Positions 1 to 10,742 of a stretch of DNA of 64,000 nt are shown here, in pieces. The stretch covers positions 1 through 64,000 of the forward strand of contig JBBQKU010000011.1 in assembly GCA_038327195.1 (NCBI GenBank), given 5' to 3'. Each line of letters opens with the position of its first letter. Positions within the stretch are counted from its first letter, which is position 1. A program made the translations under genes and the position numbers. Source of the stretch: UBA4416 sp038327195. GTDB taxonomy: Bacteria; Bacteroidota; Bacteroidia; B-17B0; Aurantibacillaceae. The notes below the pieces were generated by a model. The model made no database searches. It had not been told where the DNA came from and saw nothing but the letters and a program-made list of their open reading frames with translations.

Positions 1-1136
1 TTTGCTCCAAGCAATTTATAAGTAGAATCTAAATCAGCTTGGTAAAATTGAGAAAACATAGAAATAGGTTTTAAGTATTTACCATAAAATACATAATTCC
101 ATTTACTATTACTTTCTGTGAAATAATGAAAGGCAATACCACTATCGTCTTGTATCACATGTTCACTTTGATTTAAAATAACATTCCGAATCATAGAAAA
201 ATATCCTTTATGCATTAAATACGAAGCTCCTTTTAAGTAAGTATTAACTGTTCCCATATTTGATAAATACGTCATAAATCCTTTATTATATTTTAAACCG
301 CCGTCGGCTGCATTTAACGAGAAATAGCAAACGGTTTTTGGTTGATTATTTTTATCAGTAAATTTTATTTCAACACCTTTCGTTGGTGATTTAGTTTTTT
401 TAAGTTCCATAAAGGAATTTACATAAACGGTTTTGCCCATACTATCAACAATTACAGGCTTTGCTGAGCAAATAGTATTACCTGTACGTTTCAAAAACAA
501 AAATAATAAATGCAAAGTGCCATCAACCTCAGCATTTTTTAAATCTTTACTCATGCTCGCAGTTCTAAAAAAACTAAATTTCAAAATTGCATTTAACGAT
601 GTATTTACTCGATTATAATAAGCTGCCAACGAATCAATTTCCTCTTTTTTAAAATTTGGCAAACTTCCAACTGGCTCTAATCCAATCATAACATATTTAT
701 CTGCATCTGGAAAAAATGTTTGAGCATGTAAAATATCTGGTCCAGAAAATGGATAAAATAAAGTGGTTTGTTTTTTTACAACTTTCGAAATCTCATTTTC
801 TCTAAATGTACGCAGGTTTGTTAATCGGGTTGAGTCAAAACTTATCCAGCGTTTATTAAAATTTGAACTGAACGATTTAAATGACCCTGTGGTTTGCACA
901 TAATTATAAATAACATTTGAGTCGGCAATTCCTGACATTAAATTTGCTAAAGCATTTAACGTATCATTTATACAGGGTGATAAATTTGTTTTCAAAATCG
1001 AAGAATCCGAAACAATTTGTGTTGCACTGTCTTTATCAGAAACAATTATTTTTACTTCTTCTGTTTTTTCAGAATTTGTATGACATGCACTAAAAGTTAG
1101 TGCTACTAATAAAATTAAAATAAATGATTTATACAT
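1..1136 (-). CDS. Conserved lipoprotein of unknown function (3' end cut off)
   Basis: An uninterrupted frame runs leftwards from an ATG at 1136 past the window edge, giving about 378 visible residues. The N-terminus is a signal peptide with a lipobox (TFSACH), so an exported, lipid-anchored protein is expected. The mature part opens with an acidic, low-complexity stretch and then a region with the motifs YPFSGPDILHA, FFPDA and GLEPVGSLP, which suggest a conserved Bacteroidota lipoprotein family, but I cannot name a function. The ATG overlaps the last codons of the upstream permease gene by 8 bases, so translational coupling with the permease is likely. The C-terminus lies outside the window. 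Confidence 0.8.
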   Translation of the reverse strand, partial: MYKSFILILLVALTFSACHTNSEKTEEVKIIVSDKDSATQIVSDSSILKTNLSPCINDTLNALANLMSGIADSNVIYNYVQTTGSFKSFSSNFNKRWISFDSTRLTNLRTFRENEISKVVKKQTTLFYPFSGPDILHAQTFFPDADKYVMIGLEPVGSLPNFKKEEIDSLAAYYNRVNTSLNAILKFSFFRTASMSKDLKNAEVDGTLHLLFLFLKRTGNTICSAKPVIVDSMGKTVYVNSFMELKKTKSPTKGVEIKFTDKNNQPKTVCYFSLNAADGGLKYNKGFMTYLSNMGTVNTYLKGASYLMHKGYFSMIRNVILNQSEHVIQDDSGIAFHYFTESNSKWNYVFYGKYLKPISMFSQFYQADLDSTYKLLGA

Positions 1137-2433
1137 GTTTGTTTTTTGAGAATTGTTTACCAATAATATAAATTGCCCCCCCAATTAATAAATTTAAAAG
1201 CCCCCAAAGTGATTCTTCTGTTTTATTGATGAATACAAAATAAATAGTAAATCCATTTAATGCCAAAAATAAAATAGGTGTTATAGGGTATCCCCAAGTT
1301 TTGTATGAAGTATTTTCGATTTTTCTGGATCTCAAAATAAAAACACTCATCACAGTTAAAAACGTAAAAATACTTAAACTAAAACCTACAAAAGTAAGAA
1401 CCGATTCGAATTGTGATGTTAATATTAAAATGACTGTAATGCTCGATTGTAATATTACAGCTATATAAGGAACATTATTTTTATTGGTAATCGCTAAAAA
1501 ATTTAACATCGGCACATCATCACCCATTGATTTAATAATGCGTGGACCAGCCATTATCATTGCACTAATAGATGATATTAATAAAAAAGCGATAACCAAA
1601 CTCATAAATTTTCCAAAATATTCTCCAAAAATATGACTTGCCGAAACATGTCCTATTTCTAAAACTCCTGCTAATTCAGAAGCTGGAGTACTATACATAA
1701 ACACATAATTTAATAATACATAAATAGCAGTAACAATAAGCGTCCCAATAATTAAAGCTTTTGGCAAATCCTTTTTCACATCGTGCATATCGCCTGCCAA
1801 ATAAGAAGCTGCATTCCAACCACTGTAAGCGTATGAAACATAAATTAGTCCAATCCAAAACCATTTACTGAAAATCTCATCTTCCCAATTAACTTCTGGC
1901 AAAATAGAAACCACATGTGCCGGCGTACAACAAAAACCTGCAGCAATAAAAAGAATAATAAATATTATTTTTAATAAGGTTAATATTTTTTGAAAACTAC
2001 TTCCTGATTTTAAATTAGTGGCATGTATTACAGTTATTAATCCAACTACTGCAAGTGCGCAAACAGTTATATTCACTTGAGGAAAAATAACATTTACATA
2101 AGTTCCTAATGCTACAGATGCCAAAGCAACTGGAGCTGCAAAACCAACCGTTGAAGAAACCCAACCCGATAAAAAACCAACAAATGGATGAATGAGTTTT
2201 GATAAATACACATATTCACCACCACTCTTTGGAAATGTGACACCAAGTTCTGCATAAACCAAAGCACCACATAAAGAAATTACACCTCCCAAAAGCCACA
2301 ATACTAATATGCTAAATACAGAATGAATATTTATTAATTGAAATCCTAGACTTGTAAATACGCCTGTGCCAATCATATTAGCAATAACTAATGAGATAGC
2401 TGTATAAAATCCAATTTTATAAACTGAATTCAT
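1129..2433 (-). CDS. APC-family amino acid permease
   Basis: A 434-residue polytopic inner-membrane protein with about 12 hydrophobic segments. The first segment carries the APC-type unwound helix motif (IANMIGTGVFTSLGF), and LCGALVYAELG and FPKSGGEYVYLS match the second and third helices of the family. It should import an amino acid or related amine by proton symport or exchange; substrate cannot be read from sequence. Its start codon overlaps the stop of the M23 peptidase gene (TAATG) and its end overlaps the next lipoprotein gene, so the three genes look like one operon. Confidence 0.88.
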   Translation of the reverse strand: MNSVYKIGFYTAISLVIANMIGTGVFTSLGFQLINIHSVFSILVLWLLGGVISLCGALVYAELGVTFPKSGGEYVYLSKLIHPFVGFLSGWVSSTVGFAAPVALASVALGTYVNVIFPQVNITVCALAVVGLITVIHATNLKSGSSFQKILTLLKIIFIILFIAAGFCCTPAHVVSILPEVNWEDEIFSKWFWIGLIYVSYAYSGWNAASYLAGDMHDVKKDLPKALIIGTLIVTAIYVLLNYVFMYSTPASELAGVLEIGHVSASHIFGEYFGKFMSLVIAFLLISSISAMIMAGPRIIKSMGDDVPMLNFLAITNKNNVPYIAVILQSSITVILILTSQFESVLTFVGFSLSIFTFLTVMSVFILRSRKIENTSYKTWGYPITPILFLALNGFTIYFVFINKTEESLWGLLNLLIGGAIYIIGKQFSKNKHV

Positions 2434-3404
2434 TAATCGTAAGATTGAGTTGATTTAGAAGAAAGCTCCAACATAATTTGATATTCTTCTGGCGATAAAT
2501 CGTTGTAATAAAAATTAATCGGATTTACTTTTTCTCCATTTTTAATAACTTCATAATGAACATGGGGGCCTGTGCTTAAACCAGTACTGCCGACGTAACC
2601 AATCAAATCACCTCGTTTTACTTTCGCACCTGGTTTAGTTGCAATTTTACTCATATGTCCATATAATGTTTGATAACCGAATCCATGATTTATGACTACG
2701 TGATTTCCATAACCTTGTGATGCAGCATCTGCAACCTCTACTACTCCATCACCAGTAGCATAAATTGGCGTTCCTTGTTCTGCAGTAAAATCCATCCCTG
2801 GATGAAACTCTTGCGATTTATATATTGGATGAGTTCTCCATCCGTATCCACTTGGCGCATGCTTTAAATTTTTATTATTCAAAGGCATTATAGCTGGAAT
2901 GGATGCAATTAATTTTTCCTTTCCTCTTGCCATCTTAATAACATCATCATAAGACTTTGACTGAATATATAATTGTTTTGTAATTCTATCTAGAGCCATT
3001 GTAGTTTCTGTCATTAGGGTTGAATTTTCGTAACCTTCTAAATCTTTATATCGACTACTTCCTCCAAATCCTGCTTGTCGAAGTGAACTTGAAATAGGCT
3101 CTGCTTCAAATATGACTCTATAAATATTATCATCCCTATCTTGCAAATCATTTAAAACGGTTTGAACTTGGTTCATTTTTTTAGTGAGTAAGTCATACTG
3201 TAATTTCACAACTTCTAATTCCCTATTCTGTTTTTTTTGAAGTGGTGACGGTAAAAACTTATTTGCTAAAGCAATTGTGATTACAGCAAATACAATTCCC
3301 GTTGCTAAATACGAAAGAACTTGTAAAAATCTTACTTTAAAAGAGACTTTTACTTTTTCGTAGGTTAGGGATTTCGTATTAAATCTATATTTTACTTTAG
3401 ACAT
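2433..3404 (-). CDS. M23 (LytM-type) metallopeptidase, membrane-anchored
   Basis: 323 residues: a short basic cytoplasmic start, one membrane helix at about 27-49, a charged probably coiled region at about 55-150, and a C-terminal M23 domain. The zinc ligands are visible as HPGMD (H-x3-D) and HVHYE (H-x-H), with the usual GYGNHV, LYGHM and GDLIGYVGSTG motifs. Such proteins cleave peptidoglycan cross-links or act as divisome or envelope scaffolds; intact ligands favour an active endopeptidase. It is the first gene of the run with the permease and lipoprotein, and divergent from alaS with a 136-bp gap. Confidence 0.9.
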   Translation of the reverse strand: MSKVKYRFNTKSLTYEKVKVSFKVRFLQVLSYLATGIVFAVITIALANKFLPSPLQKKQNRELEVVKLQYDLLTKKMNQVQTVLNDLQDRDDNIYRVIFEAEPISSSLRQAGFGGSSRYKDLEGYENSTLMTETTMALDRITKQLYIQSKSYDDVIKMARGKEKLIASIPAIMPLNNKNLKHAPSGYGWRTHPIYKSQEFHPGMDFTAEQGTPIYATGDGVVEVADAASQGYGNHVVINHGFGYQTLYGHMSKIATKPGAKVKRGDLIGYVGSTGLSTGPHVHYEVIKNGEKVNPINFYYNDLSPEEYQIMLELSSKSTQSYD

Positions 3405-3540
3405 CTTTTTTTCTTAAAAGCCGAGTAAAGATACTTAAAAAATTTAATTGCCGAACTCGATAAATCATGTAAAAAAGTGAATAATTTGTGAGGATTTGTA
3501 CTACTGATTTTCATATATTCACACTTTCTTTTTTAATACT

Positions 3541-6198
3541 ATGGAATCAAATAAAGTAAGACAAACATTTCTCGATTTTTTTAAATCTAAAGGGCACGAA
3601 ATTGTACCTTCCGCTCCTATGGTAGTAAAGGGCGATCCAACTCTAATGTTTATTAATAGTGGTATGGCACCTTTTAAAGATTTATTTTTAGGAAATGCAC
3701 CTATAAAATATCCTAGAGTTGCAGATACTCAAAAGTGCTTGCGTGTGAGTGGTAAACATAACGATTTAGAAGAAGTTGGCGTTGATACTTATCACCACAC
3801 AATGTTTGAAATGCTTGGTAATTGGAGCTTTGGAGATTATTTCAAAAAAGATGCTATCGCTTGGGCTTGGGAATTATTAACTGAAGTTTACAAAATTGAT
3901 AAAAATAGATTATACGTTACCGTTTTTGAGGGAAGTGTTGAAGAAAATGTTCCTTTTGACCAAGAAGCTTATGATACTTGGAAATTATACATTGACGAAT
4001 CAAGAATTTTAAAAGGTAATAAAAAAGATAACTTTTGGGAAATGGGTGATACTGGCCCTTGTGGACCTTGTACTGAAATTCATTATGATGGGAGGAGTGA
4101 AGAAGAACGAAAAAAAGTTGATGGTGCAACACTTGTAAATAATGACGATCCGCAAGTAATTGAAGTATGGAATAATGTATTTATGGAGTTCATGCGTAAA
4201 GCAGATAAATCATTAGAAAAACTTCCTGCTCAACACGTTGATACCGGTATGGGATTTGAGCGCTTAGTTCGTGTTTTACAAGGCAAGAAATCAAATTATG
4301 ACACTGATGTTTTTACACCTTTACTAAATAAAATTGAAGAACTAAGTGGTTTACGTTATAAACCAGAAGATGAAGATCATCATAAAAAACAATTGATTAT
4401 CAATATCGCCATGCGCGTTATTGCAGATCATATTCGTACAATATCTTTTTCAATTGCTGATGGTCAATTACCAAGCAATACAGGTGCTGGCTATGTTATT
4501 CGTCGTATTTTACGTCGTGCCATACGTTACGGTTATCAATCTTTAAATATTAAAGAACCATTTATGTACCGTATTGTGCCAACATTAGCACACCAATTAG
4601 GCGAACAATTTCCAGAATTAAATTCACAAAAATTATTGATTGAAAAAGTAATTAAAGAAGAGGAAATTTCTTTTTATAAAACTTTAGAAATAGGTTTAAA
4701 AAGAATTGATCAAGTTTGTATTGACTTAACTTCTACTCATAATCAAAAAATAATTGACGGGAAAACCGTATTTGAATTATATGATACATTTGGTTTTCCT
4801 GTTGATTTAACCTCATTAATTGCACGTGGTTATGATTTAAGTATCAACGAAGAAGAATTTAATTTTTATTTAAATGAACAAAAAGCACGTTCAAGAGCTG
4901 CTACTTCAATTGATACTGAAGATTGGGTTATTATAGAGAATAATAATGAATCTAAAACATTAACAGAATTTGTTGGGTATACAGATTTAGAATGTGAAGC
5001 AAACATTATTCGTTACCGAAAAGTAAAAGCGAAAAACAAAGAACAGTTTCAAATTGTATTAGATAAAACTCCTTTTTATGCTGAAAGTGGAGGACAAGTT
5101 GGTGATTCAGGAACTCTTGAAAATATTAATGAAAAAATAAATATTACTGATACAAAAAAAGAAAATGGAATTATTATTCAGTTCTGTGATAAACTTCCTG
5201 AAAATATTTCTGCAACTTTTACAGCGAAAGTTAATAAAAGTAAACGCACCTATACAGAAAATAACCATAGCGCTACTCACTTATTACACGCAGCTTTACG
5301 TTCGGTATTAGGAACTCATGTTGAACAAAAAGGTAGTTTAGTTAATGATGAATATTTACGTTTTGATTTCTCTCACTTCTCAAAAATTACTGATGAAGAG
5401 TTAACTGAAATTGAAAAAATTGTAAATACAAAAATTCGCGAAAACATAAAAAGTAATATTCAGCAAATGAGTATTGAAGATGCTAAAAAAACTGGAGCAA
5501 TGGCTTTGTTTGGTGAAAAATATGGAGATATTGTGCGTGTTGTAGAATTTGATAAAAATTATTCTATTGAATTATGTGGTGGAACACATGTAAATTCAAC
5601 AGGTCAAATTGGTTACTTTAAAATAACTTCAGAAGGCGCAGTTGCCGCGGGTATTAGACGTATTGAAGCCGTTACAGCTTTAAAATTTGAAGAGTTTTTT
5701 GAAAACCAATCAAATACTTTAGATGAAGTAAAAACATTATTAAAAAACAATAAAGATGTTGTTAAAAGTTTGAGTAATGTATTAAATGAAAACGCCGAAT
5801 TACATAAACAACTTCAAGTTTTATTAAAAGAAAAAGCACAAATAATAAAACAGCAATTACTACAAAAAATTGAAAACAAAAATGGAATCAATTTCATTTC
5901 AGAAAAAATTGTGTTTAATAGTGCTGATGAAATAAAAAATATGTTATTCGAAATTCGAAATCAAGTTGAAAATTGTATATGTGTATTAGCTGCCGAGGTT
6001 AATGGAAAACCAAGCCTTTCTGTAATTATTGATGATGAATTAGTAAAATCAAAAAACTTAAATGCAGGCAATATTATCAAAGACTTAGCTAAAGAAATTA
6101 ATGGCGGCGGCGGTGGACAACCTTTTTATGCACAAGCTGGTGGCACAAAATTAGAAGGACTTGATGCTGCAATACAAAAAGCTAAAAATTTATTTTAG
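3541..6198 (+). CDS. alaS: Alanine--tRNA ligase
   Basis: 885 residues, normal full length for bacterial AlaRS. The class II catalytic domain occupies about 1-450 (NSGMAPFKD, HTMFEMLGN, DTGMGFERL). The editing domain has the HSATHLLH zinc motif near residue 577 and CGGTHV near 680, so deacylation of mischarged Ser- and Gly-tRNA(Ala) should be intact. The C-Ala domain at about 750-885 ends with the glycine-rich GGGGGQPFYAQAGG segment. It charges tRNA(Ala) in the cytoplasm. Convergent with the large surface-protein gene, with a terminator hairpin between. Confidence 0.98.
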   Translation: MESNKVRQTFLDFFKSKGHEIVPSAPMVVKGDPTLMFINSGMAPFKDLFLGNAPIKYPRVADTQKCLRVSGKHNDLEEVGVDTYHHTMFEMLGNWSFGDYFKKDAIAWAWELLTEVYKIDKNRLYVTVFEGSVEENVPFDQEAYDTWKLYIDESRILKGNKKDNFWEMGDTGPCGPCTEIHYDGRSEEERKKVDGATLVNNDDPQVIEVWNNVFMEFMRKADKSLEKLPAQHVDTGMGFERLVRVLQGKKSNYDTDVFTPLLNKIEELSGLRYKPEDEDHHKKQLIINIAMRVIADHIRTISFSIADGQLPSNTGAGYVIRRILRRAIRYGYQSLNIKEPFMYRIVPTLAHQLGEQFPELNSQKLLIEKVIKEEEISFYKTLEIGLKRIDQVCIDLTSTHNQKIIDGKTVFELYDTFGFPVDLTSLIARGYDLSINEEEFNFYLNEQKARSRAATSIDTEDWVIIENNNESKTLTEFVGYTDLECEANIIRYRKVKAKNKEQFQIVLDKTPFYAESGGQVGDSGTLENINEKINITDTKKENGIIIQFCDKLPENISATFTAKVNKSKRTYTENNHSATHLLHAALRSVLGTHVEQKGSLVNDEYLRFDFSHFSKITDEELTEIEKIVNTKIRENIKSNIQQMSIEDAKKTGAMALFGEKYGDIVRVVEFDKNYSIELCGGTHVNSTGQIGYFKITSEGAVAAGIRRIEAVTALKFEEFFENQSNTLDEVKTLLKNNKDVVKSLSNVLNENAELHKQLQVLLKEKAQIIKQQLLQKIENKNGINFISEKIVFNSADEIKNMLFEIRNQVENCICVLAAEVNGKPSLSVIIDDELVKSKNLNAGNIIKDLAKEINGGGGGQPFYAQAGGTKLEGLDAAIQKAKNLF

Positions 6199-6217
6199 TT
6201 AAAATACTTTGTTAAAC

Positions 6218-6253
6218 AAAAAATCCATCTGTTAATTACCAGATGGATTTTTT
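6218..6253. terminator. Bidirectional intrinsic terminator
   Basis: A perfect 14-bp inverted repeat (6218-6231 and 6240-6253) around the core ATCCATCTG/CAGATGGAT, with an 8-base loop. It is flanked by A-runs on the left and T-runs on the right, so it works in both orientations. It lies between the convergent alaS and surface-protein genes. Confidence 0.88.
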
Positions 6254-6275
6254 TTATTTAATTCAAAAAAATAAA

Positions 6276-9200
6276 TTAGTTCAATAAAGTAACATGACCT
6301 ATATATTCATGTTTCAATCCAAAAACATCCTTAAGTTTCACCTTCCAAACATAAACGTCTTGTTGAACACCTTTTGATTTACCTTGTACTTTTCCATTCC
6401 AACCTTTATAAATGTCATCAGTATAAAAAATATTAACTCCCCAACGATCAAAAATCCACATTTCATACTTTTCAATTCCAATGCCCATACCTGTAAAAAT
6501 GTCATTTATTCCATCATCATCACCTGGTGAAAAACAGTTAGGGATATAAAAAGTAAATTCTGGTTTAATTTCAACATTAATTGAAGCAACATCAACGCAA
6601 CCATGAATTGAGGTAGCCACTAAGTTTACATTATAAGTATTTGCATAAGTATAAAGATGGCTTGGGTCGGTAAGTATAGAAGTATTAGTTGATCCAAGCG
6701 CAGCGTAATCACCAAAATCCCAAAAATATGAAACAGCTCCTTGAGAAGTGTTTTGGAAATTAATAGTAGGGTCAAAAATGCCTGCAGATAAAGGACTTGG
6801 CACAAATGATGCGATAGGCATTGGATAAACCTCAATCATATTAGTAATAGTTACTTTTGATGCACATAAATGGTTTGAAGTTACTTCTAATGATACCGTA
6901 TAAAGTCCAGTATTTGGATAACAATGTGATGGGTTCTGAATAGCACTGCTTGATCCATCTCCAAAATTCCATGACCATTGTTGAATAAATTCAGGAGCCA
7001 AAATTGTTGACAAATCATTAAAAACTACACAATGCTCAGGGCATCCTTTTGGGATATCTACTGTATAATTTACAACTGGATTTTTATAAAAAGATATAAC
7101 TAATGTTGATTGCACATTAGGGCAAGGTGCAGTTGCTATGGCTGTTAAAGTTAATGTGGCTGAACCTGCAGCAAATTCAGATGCTGAAGGGGTATATAGT
7201 GCATTTGTAGTTGGTATTCCTGGAGTAATACTGCCCAAACCACCACTCCAAACACCTGTAGATGAAGACCCGCCAACAAAACCACTTATAGGAATGTTTA
7301 ATGCTCCTTCACAACTTGAGGGAACTGCATTTACACCAACTGTTGCTACTGGTAAAACAGATACAACGACACTATTTGTTGATTGGCAAGTAGTTAATGT
7401 TGCTGTTGTAGTTACAGTGTATAACACATTTAATATTCCAGCTCCAGGATTTACTCCAGTAACAATAGGATTTGAAACAGTTGAACTACTTAAATTTGTT
7501 GGTGGAGACCAAGAATAATTATATCCTGCAACACTAGTTGTTCCAATTGCTCCCATCTGACCATTACAAATTGTAAGTGGCAGTCCAGCATTTGAAACAG
7601 GAATTGGGTTAACTGTTACTTGAACGGTATTTGTTGCTTGACAACCATTTAATGTAACCGTTAATGAATAATTACTGATAATAGGAAGTGCTGTTGCGTT
7701 AGTTAATATAACGGTAGGATTTGAAATTAATGGGCTACTCAAGCCGGTTCCTGGTGACCATGCATATGAATAACCACCAACAGCTGCTGCTCCAATTATT
7801 CCTGATTGACCACTACAAAATGCGATTGGCAATCCAACGTTTGCAGTAGGTAATGGATTAACCTGAACTAAAATTTGATCTGTTCCAATACACCCACTCG
7901 GACTGGTTACAGTTACACTATAATTTGTAGTTATAGTTGGAGTTACTAGTGGATTAGCAATACTCGAAAATCCTGGACTACCAGGAGAATCCCATGAATA
8001 CAAATACCCAACTCCCGAAGGAGAAACCGATAAAGAAGCATTAGCACCAATACATATAGTTTGATTTGAACCTGCATTAATTACTAAAGAGTTCAAAACG
8101 GTTACTGTAACAGTTGTTAAAGGGCTAATGCAGCCTGAAGCATTTGTTGCATTTACATAATAAAGTGTAGTAACTGTTAAACTTGGTGTAATGTAACTTG
8201 GATTTGAAATCAGTAATGTACCAGCAACTGGTGCATTATACCAATTATAAGTGCCTCCTGGCGCCGTTGCAGTTAAGGTAGCGTTAGACGTTGGGCAAAT
8301 AGTTACATTAGATACTGTAGGAGCTAAAGGATCTGGATTCACTGTTATTGAAAAACTTGCTGGAAGTCCTACACAACCATTTACTGTTGGAGTAACTGAA
8401 ATAACGCCAACTACTGGAAGCAAGCCAAGATTAACAGAAGAAAAAGAAGCTATATTTCCACTACCAGAAGAACCTAATCCAATTGAAGGATTTGTATTAG
8501 TCCAACTATATGTTGTACTAACAATATTTGAAGAAAAGGTTTGCGCAGGAACAATACCACCATTACAATAATTTGTGCTAGTAGGAACCGTAACAATTGG
8601 TAAAGGATTAACCGTTATACTAAAAGTTGTTGGCAAACCAACACATGTAAATGCTGTTGGAGTAACCGTTAAAACGCCAGTAATTGGTGTTAATCCTAAA
8701 TTTGTCCCATTAAAACTTGCTATATTTCCAGTTCCACTTACTCCAATACCAATACCCGCATTTGTATTAGACCAACTATATGTAGAAGTTGAAATATTGC
8801 CTGTAAATGTAGTCAATGGAATTAATACACCATTACAATAAGTTGCACTTGGAACCGCGTTTACGGTCGGAATTGGATTAACAGTAATTGTATACGTAAT
8901 TGGCAAACCAACACAGCCATTTATAGAGGTTGGTGTAACCGAAATAACGGAAGTAATTGGAGAAGAACCTCCATTGGTGGCTGTAAAACTCGGAGTATTT
9001 GATGTTCCACTTAAACCCAATCCAATTGATGTATTTGTATTACTCCAACTAAATGTAGTTCCAGCTAAGTTACTTGTAAATGAAGAAGCTGCCACTATTG
9101 CGCTATTACAAATAGCCACATTTGGAGGCACAACCATAACTGGTAATGGATTTACAGTGACCTTTGATAATGCCGTATCTTTACAACCATTGAGATCTGT

Positions 9201-10742
9201 ATATGTACATGTATATGAGGTAGTAATTGAAGGACTTATAGATAAAGTGGATAACGTACTTCCACCAGGAGTCCATGAATAAGTTCCACCTGCAGGAGAA
9301 ACTGTAGTAGTAATATTTGCAGCTGTTCCATTACAAATTGTTTGAGAAATTGCTGAAGCAACAGCTTGAGGATATAGAGATACAGAATAAGTTAAAAAAG
9401 TTTTACAGCTAGCGTAAGAAGTTAATTCACAAGTATAAGTGGTTGTTACAGTTGGAGAAACAACGACTGATTGTGTTGTAGCACCTCCTGGCGTCCAAGA
9501 ATATGAAAAAAGTCCATTAGGAGCAGTAAGAGTGGTAGATTTAGTAGGGCAAATAATATTTACACCCGTTATAGCTAAAGGCAGACAAACTGCATCAATA
9601 TAGGCATAAGCAAAATGCGCACCCCTAGTGCAATCTCCTACAGTATACTTAACTGTTACGCAGGTTCCAATATAGGGTGTAAGATCAACTGCAACAGGTG
9701 ACCAGTTTTTCCAATATACATTACTTCCAGATCCAGACAGGGTAAATCCTGGAATTCCAGGCCCTCCGGTTACAAGATATTGACCACAAGTAATCGGAGC
9801 ACCTAAACAATCGTAAACATCAGTTTTAAAAAATGGTTGTTCTGGGTTTGTATGATCTATACCTGCATCTTGCAAAACCACCGCATAATAATAAATGAAT
9901 AATGCATTTGAAGGCGTAACGGTAAACTTTTGCTCTAAGGTTGCTCCACCATTTCCAGGAATACCTCCAAAATACTGACCAATATCACCAAAAGTTCCAA
10001 CATCACCTAGCCTCAATGAGTTTGTTCCTCCGCCTAAAGGGTTAACAATTGGAAATCCTCCATAAATATCAGTACCAGCTCCACTCGTAACTGAATGTTG
10101 AGCTGCTGTTGTTGTATAATAAAGTGGTGTATATGCTGGTGTTGCAGCACCAACTGTACCTTGAGTTACAGCTCCATAGGTTCCAATCCATCCACCTAAG
10201 TTTCCTGCATCATAGCCAATATTTGTACAAGCTGGTTGTAAGGGTGCAACTGGTGGATTTACGTGATATTGCATATTTAGAGAATAATTAAAACAAGTTG
10301 CAGGAAAGCCAGTATTATTCCAACTGTCAATCATAACATAATAACAACTTCCAGCAGTAACAGTTATCGAAACAGTACTATACATACTTGTAGCTCCTGT
10401 GAAATTTGTTGCAAACCAGTTATTACCAATAACATTAGGAGTGACGCTATAAACCATAATTGCAGGTGAAGGCCCATAATAATTACTTGTAAAAAGATCA
10501 ATAACACCTGCGGTTGGAGCACAAAAATAATATACCCAATCCTTTCCATCTGGCGAAATAGCATATGGTTGAAGTGGATTATAATCATCAACATGCCCAC
10601 AAGTTGTTCCTGCGGCAGAAAATGGCAAGGTAACAGGGGCTGCAAATGCAGCTGCTGCATTGTCTCCTCCTTGAGAGAATAGGTTAAACGTGCTAAAAAA
10701 GAAAATAATTAACGCAACAATAAAGTGTACTTTTTTATTCAT
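6276..10742 (-). CDS. Large secreted Ig/PKD-repeat protein with type IX sorting domain
   Basis: 1488 residues. The N-terminus is a Sec signal peptide (hydrophobic to about residue 23, ending FNLFSQG). The N-terminal third resembles a carbohydrate-binding or jelly-roll exported module. A long series of Ig-like repeats follows, most ending TVNPxP; three neighbouring repeats of about 88 residues share CNG, TYSWTNTN, GSGNIASF and GCVGLP. Two PKD domains (WNFGDGSS, FWDFGDY) come next, and the last ~90 residues are a gliding-motility-associated C-terminal domain (IPNCFSPGDDDGINDIF, IFDRWG, GWNGK). That domain is the type B sorting signal for type IX secretion, so the protein is expected outside the outer membrane, probably as adhesin or matrix protein. 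Antisense open frames inside it are shadows of the repeats. Confidence 0.9.
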   Translation of the reverse strand: MNKKVHFIVALIIFFFSTFNLFSQGGDNAAAAFAAPVTLPFSAAGTTCGHVDDYNPLQPYAISPDGKDWVYYFCAPTAGVIDLFTSNYYGPSPAIMVYSVTPNVIGNNWFATNFTGATSMYSTVSITVTAGSCYYVMIDSWNNTGFPATCFNYSLNMQYHVNPPVAPLQPACTNIGYDAGNLGGWIGTYGAVTQGTVGAATPAYTPLYYTTTAAQHSVTSGAGTDIYGGFPIVNPLGGGTNSLRLGDVGTFGDIGQYFGGIPGNGGATLEQKFTVTPSNALFIYYYAVVLQDAGIDHTNPEQPFFKTDVYDCLGAPITCGQYLVTGGPGIPGFTLSGSGSNVYWKNWSPVAVDLTPYIGTCVTVKYTVGDCTRGAHFAYAYIDAVCLPLAITGVNIICPTKSTTLTAPNGLFSYSWTPGGATTQSVVVSPTVTTTYTCELTSYASCKTFLTYSVSLYPQAVASAISQTICNGTAANITTTVSPAGGTYSWTPGGSTLSTLSISPSITTSYTCTYTDLNGCKDTALSKVTVNPLPVMVVPPNVAICNSAIVAASSFTSNLAGTTFSWSNTNTSIGLGLSGTSNTPSFTATNGGSSPITSVISVTPTSINGCVGLPITYTITVNPIPTVNAVPSATYCNGVLIPLTTFTGNISTSTYSWSNTNAGIGIGVSGTGNIASFNGTNLGLTPITGVLTVTPTAFTCVGLPTTFSITVNPLPIVTVPTSTNYCNGGIVPAQTFSSNIVSTTYSWTNTNPSIGLGSSGSGNIASFSSVNLGLLPVVGVISVTPTVNGCVGLPASFSITVNPDPLAPTVSNVTICPTSNATLTATAPGGTYNWYNAPVAGTLLISNPSYITPSLTVTTLYYVNATNASGCISPLTTVTVTVLNSLVINAGSNQTICIGANASLSVSPSGVGYLYSWDSPGSPGFSSIANPLVTPTITTNYSVTVTSPSGCIGTDQILVQVNPLPTANVGLPIAFCSGQSGIIGAAAVGGYSYAWSPGTGLSSPLISNPTVILTNATALPIISNYSLTVTLNGCQATNTVQVTVNPIPVSNAGLPLTICNGQMGAIGTTSVAGYNYSWSPPTNLSSSTVSNPIVTGVNPGAGILNVLYTVTTTATLTTCQSTNSVVVSVLPVATVGVNAVPSSCEGALNIPISGFVGGSSSTGVWSGGLGSITPGIPTTNALYTPSASEFAAGSATLTLTAIATAPCPNVQSTLVISFYKNPVVNYTVDIPKGCPEHCVVFNDLSTILAPEFIQQWSWNFGDGSSSAIQNPSHCYPNTGLYTVSLEVTSNHLCASKVTITNMIEVYPMPIASFVPSPLSAGIFDPTINFQNTSQGAVSYFWDFGDYAALGSTNTSILTDPSHLYTYANTYNVNLVATSIHGCVDVASINVEIKPEFTFYIPNCFSPGDDDGINDIFTGMGIGIEKYEMWIFDRWGVNIFYTDDIYKGWNGKVQGKSKGVQQDVYVWKVKLKDVFGLKHEYIGHVTLLN

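Noticed and set aside
433..618. Plus-strand 61-codon ORF at the left edge
   Set aside because: It is antisense to the lipoprotein gene, which has a clear signal peptide, lipobox and continuous frame over the whole stretch.
7138..9282. Several plus-strand open frames of 88-126 codons inside the large surface-protein gene
   Set aside because: They lie antisense to the Ig-like repeats, share the repeat period and have no start context, signal or recognisable domain; they are shadows of a Thr/Val/Pro-rich repetitive gene.
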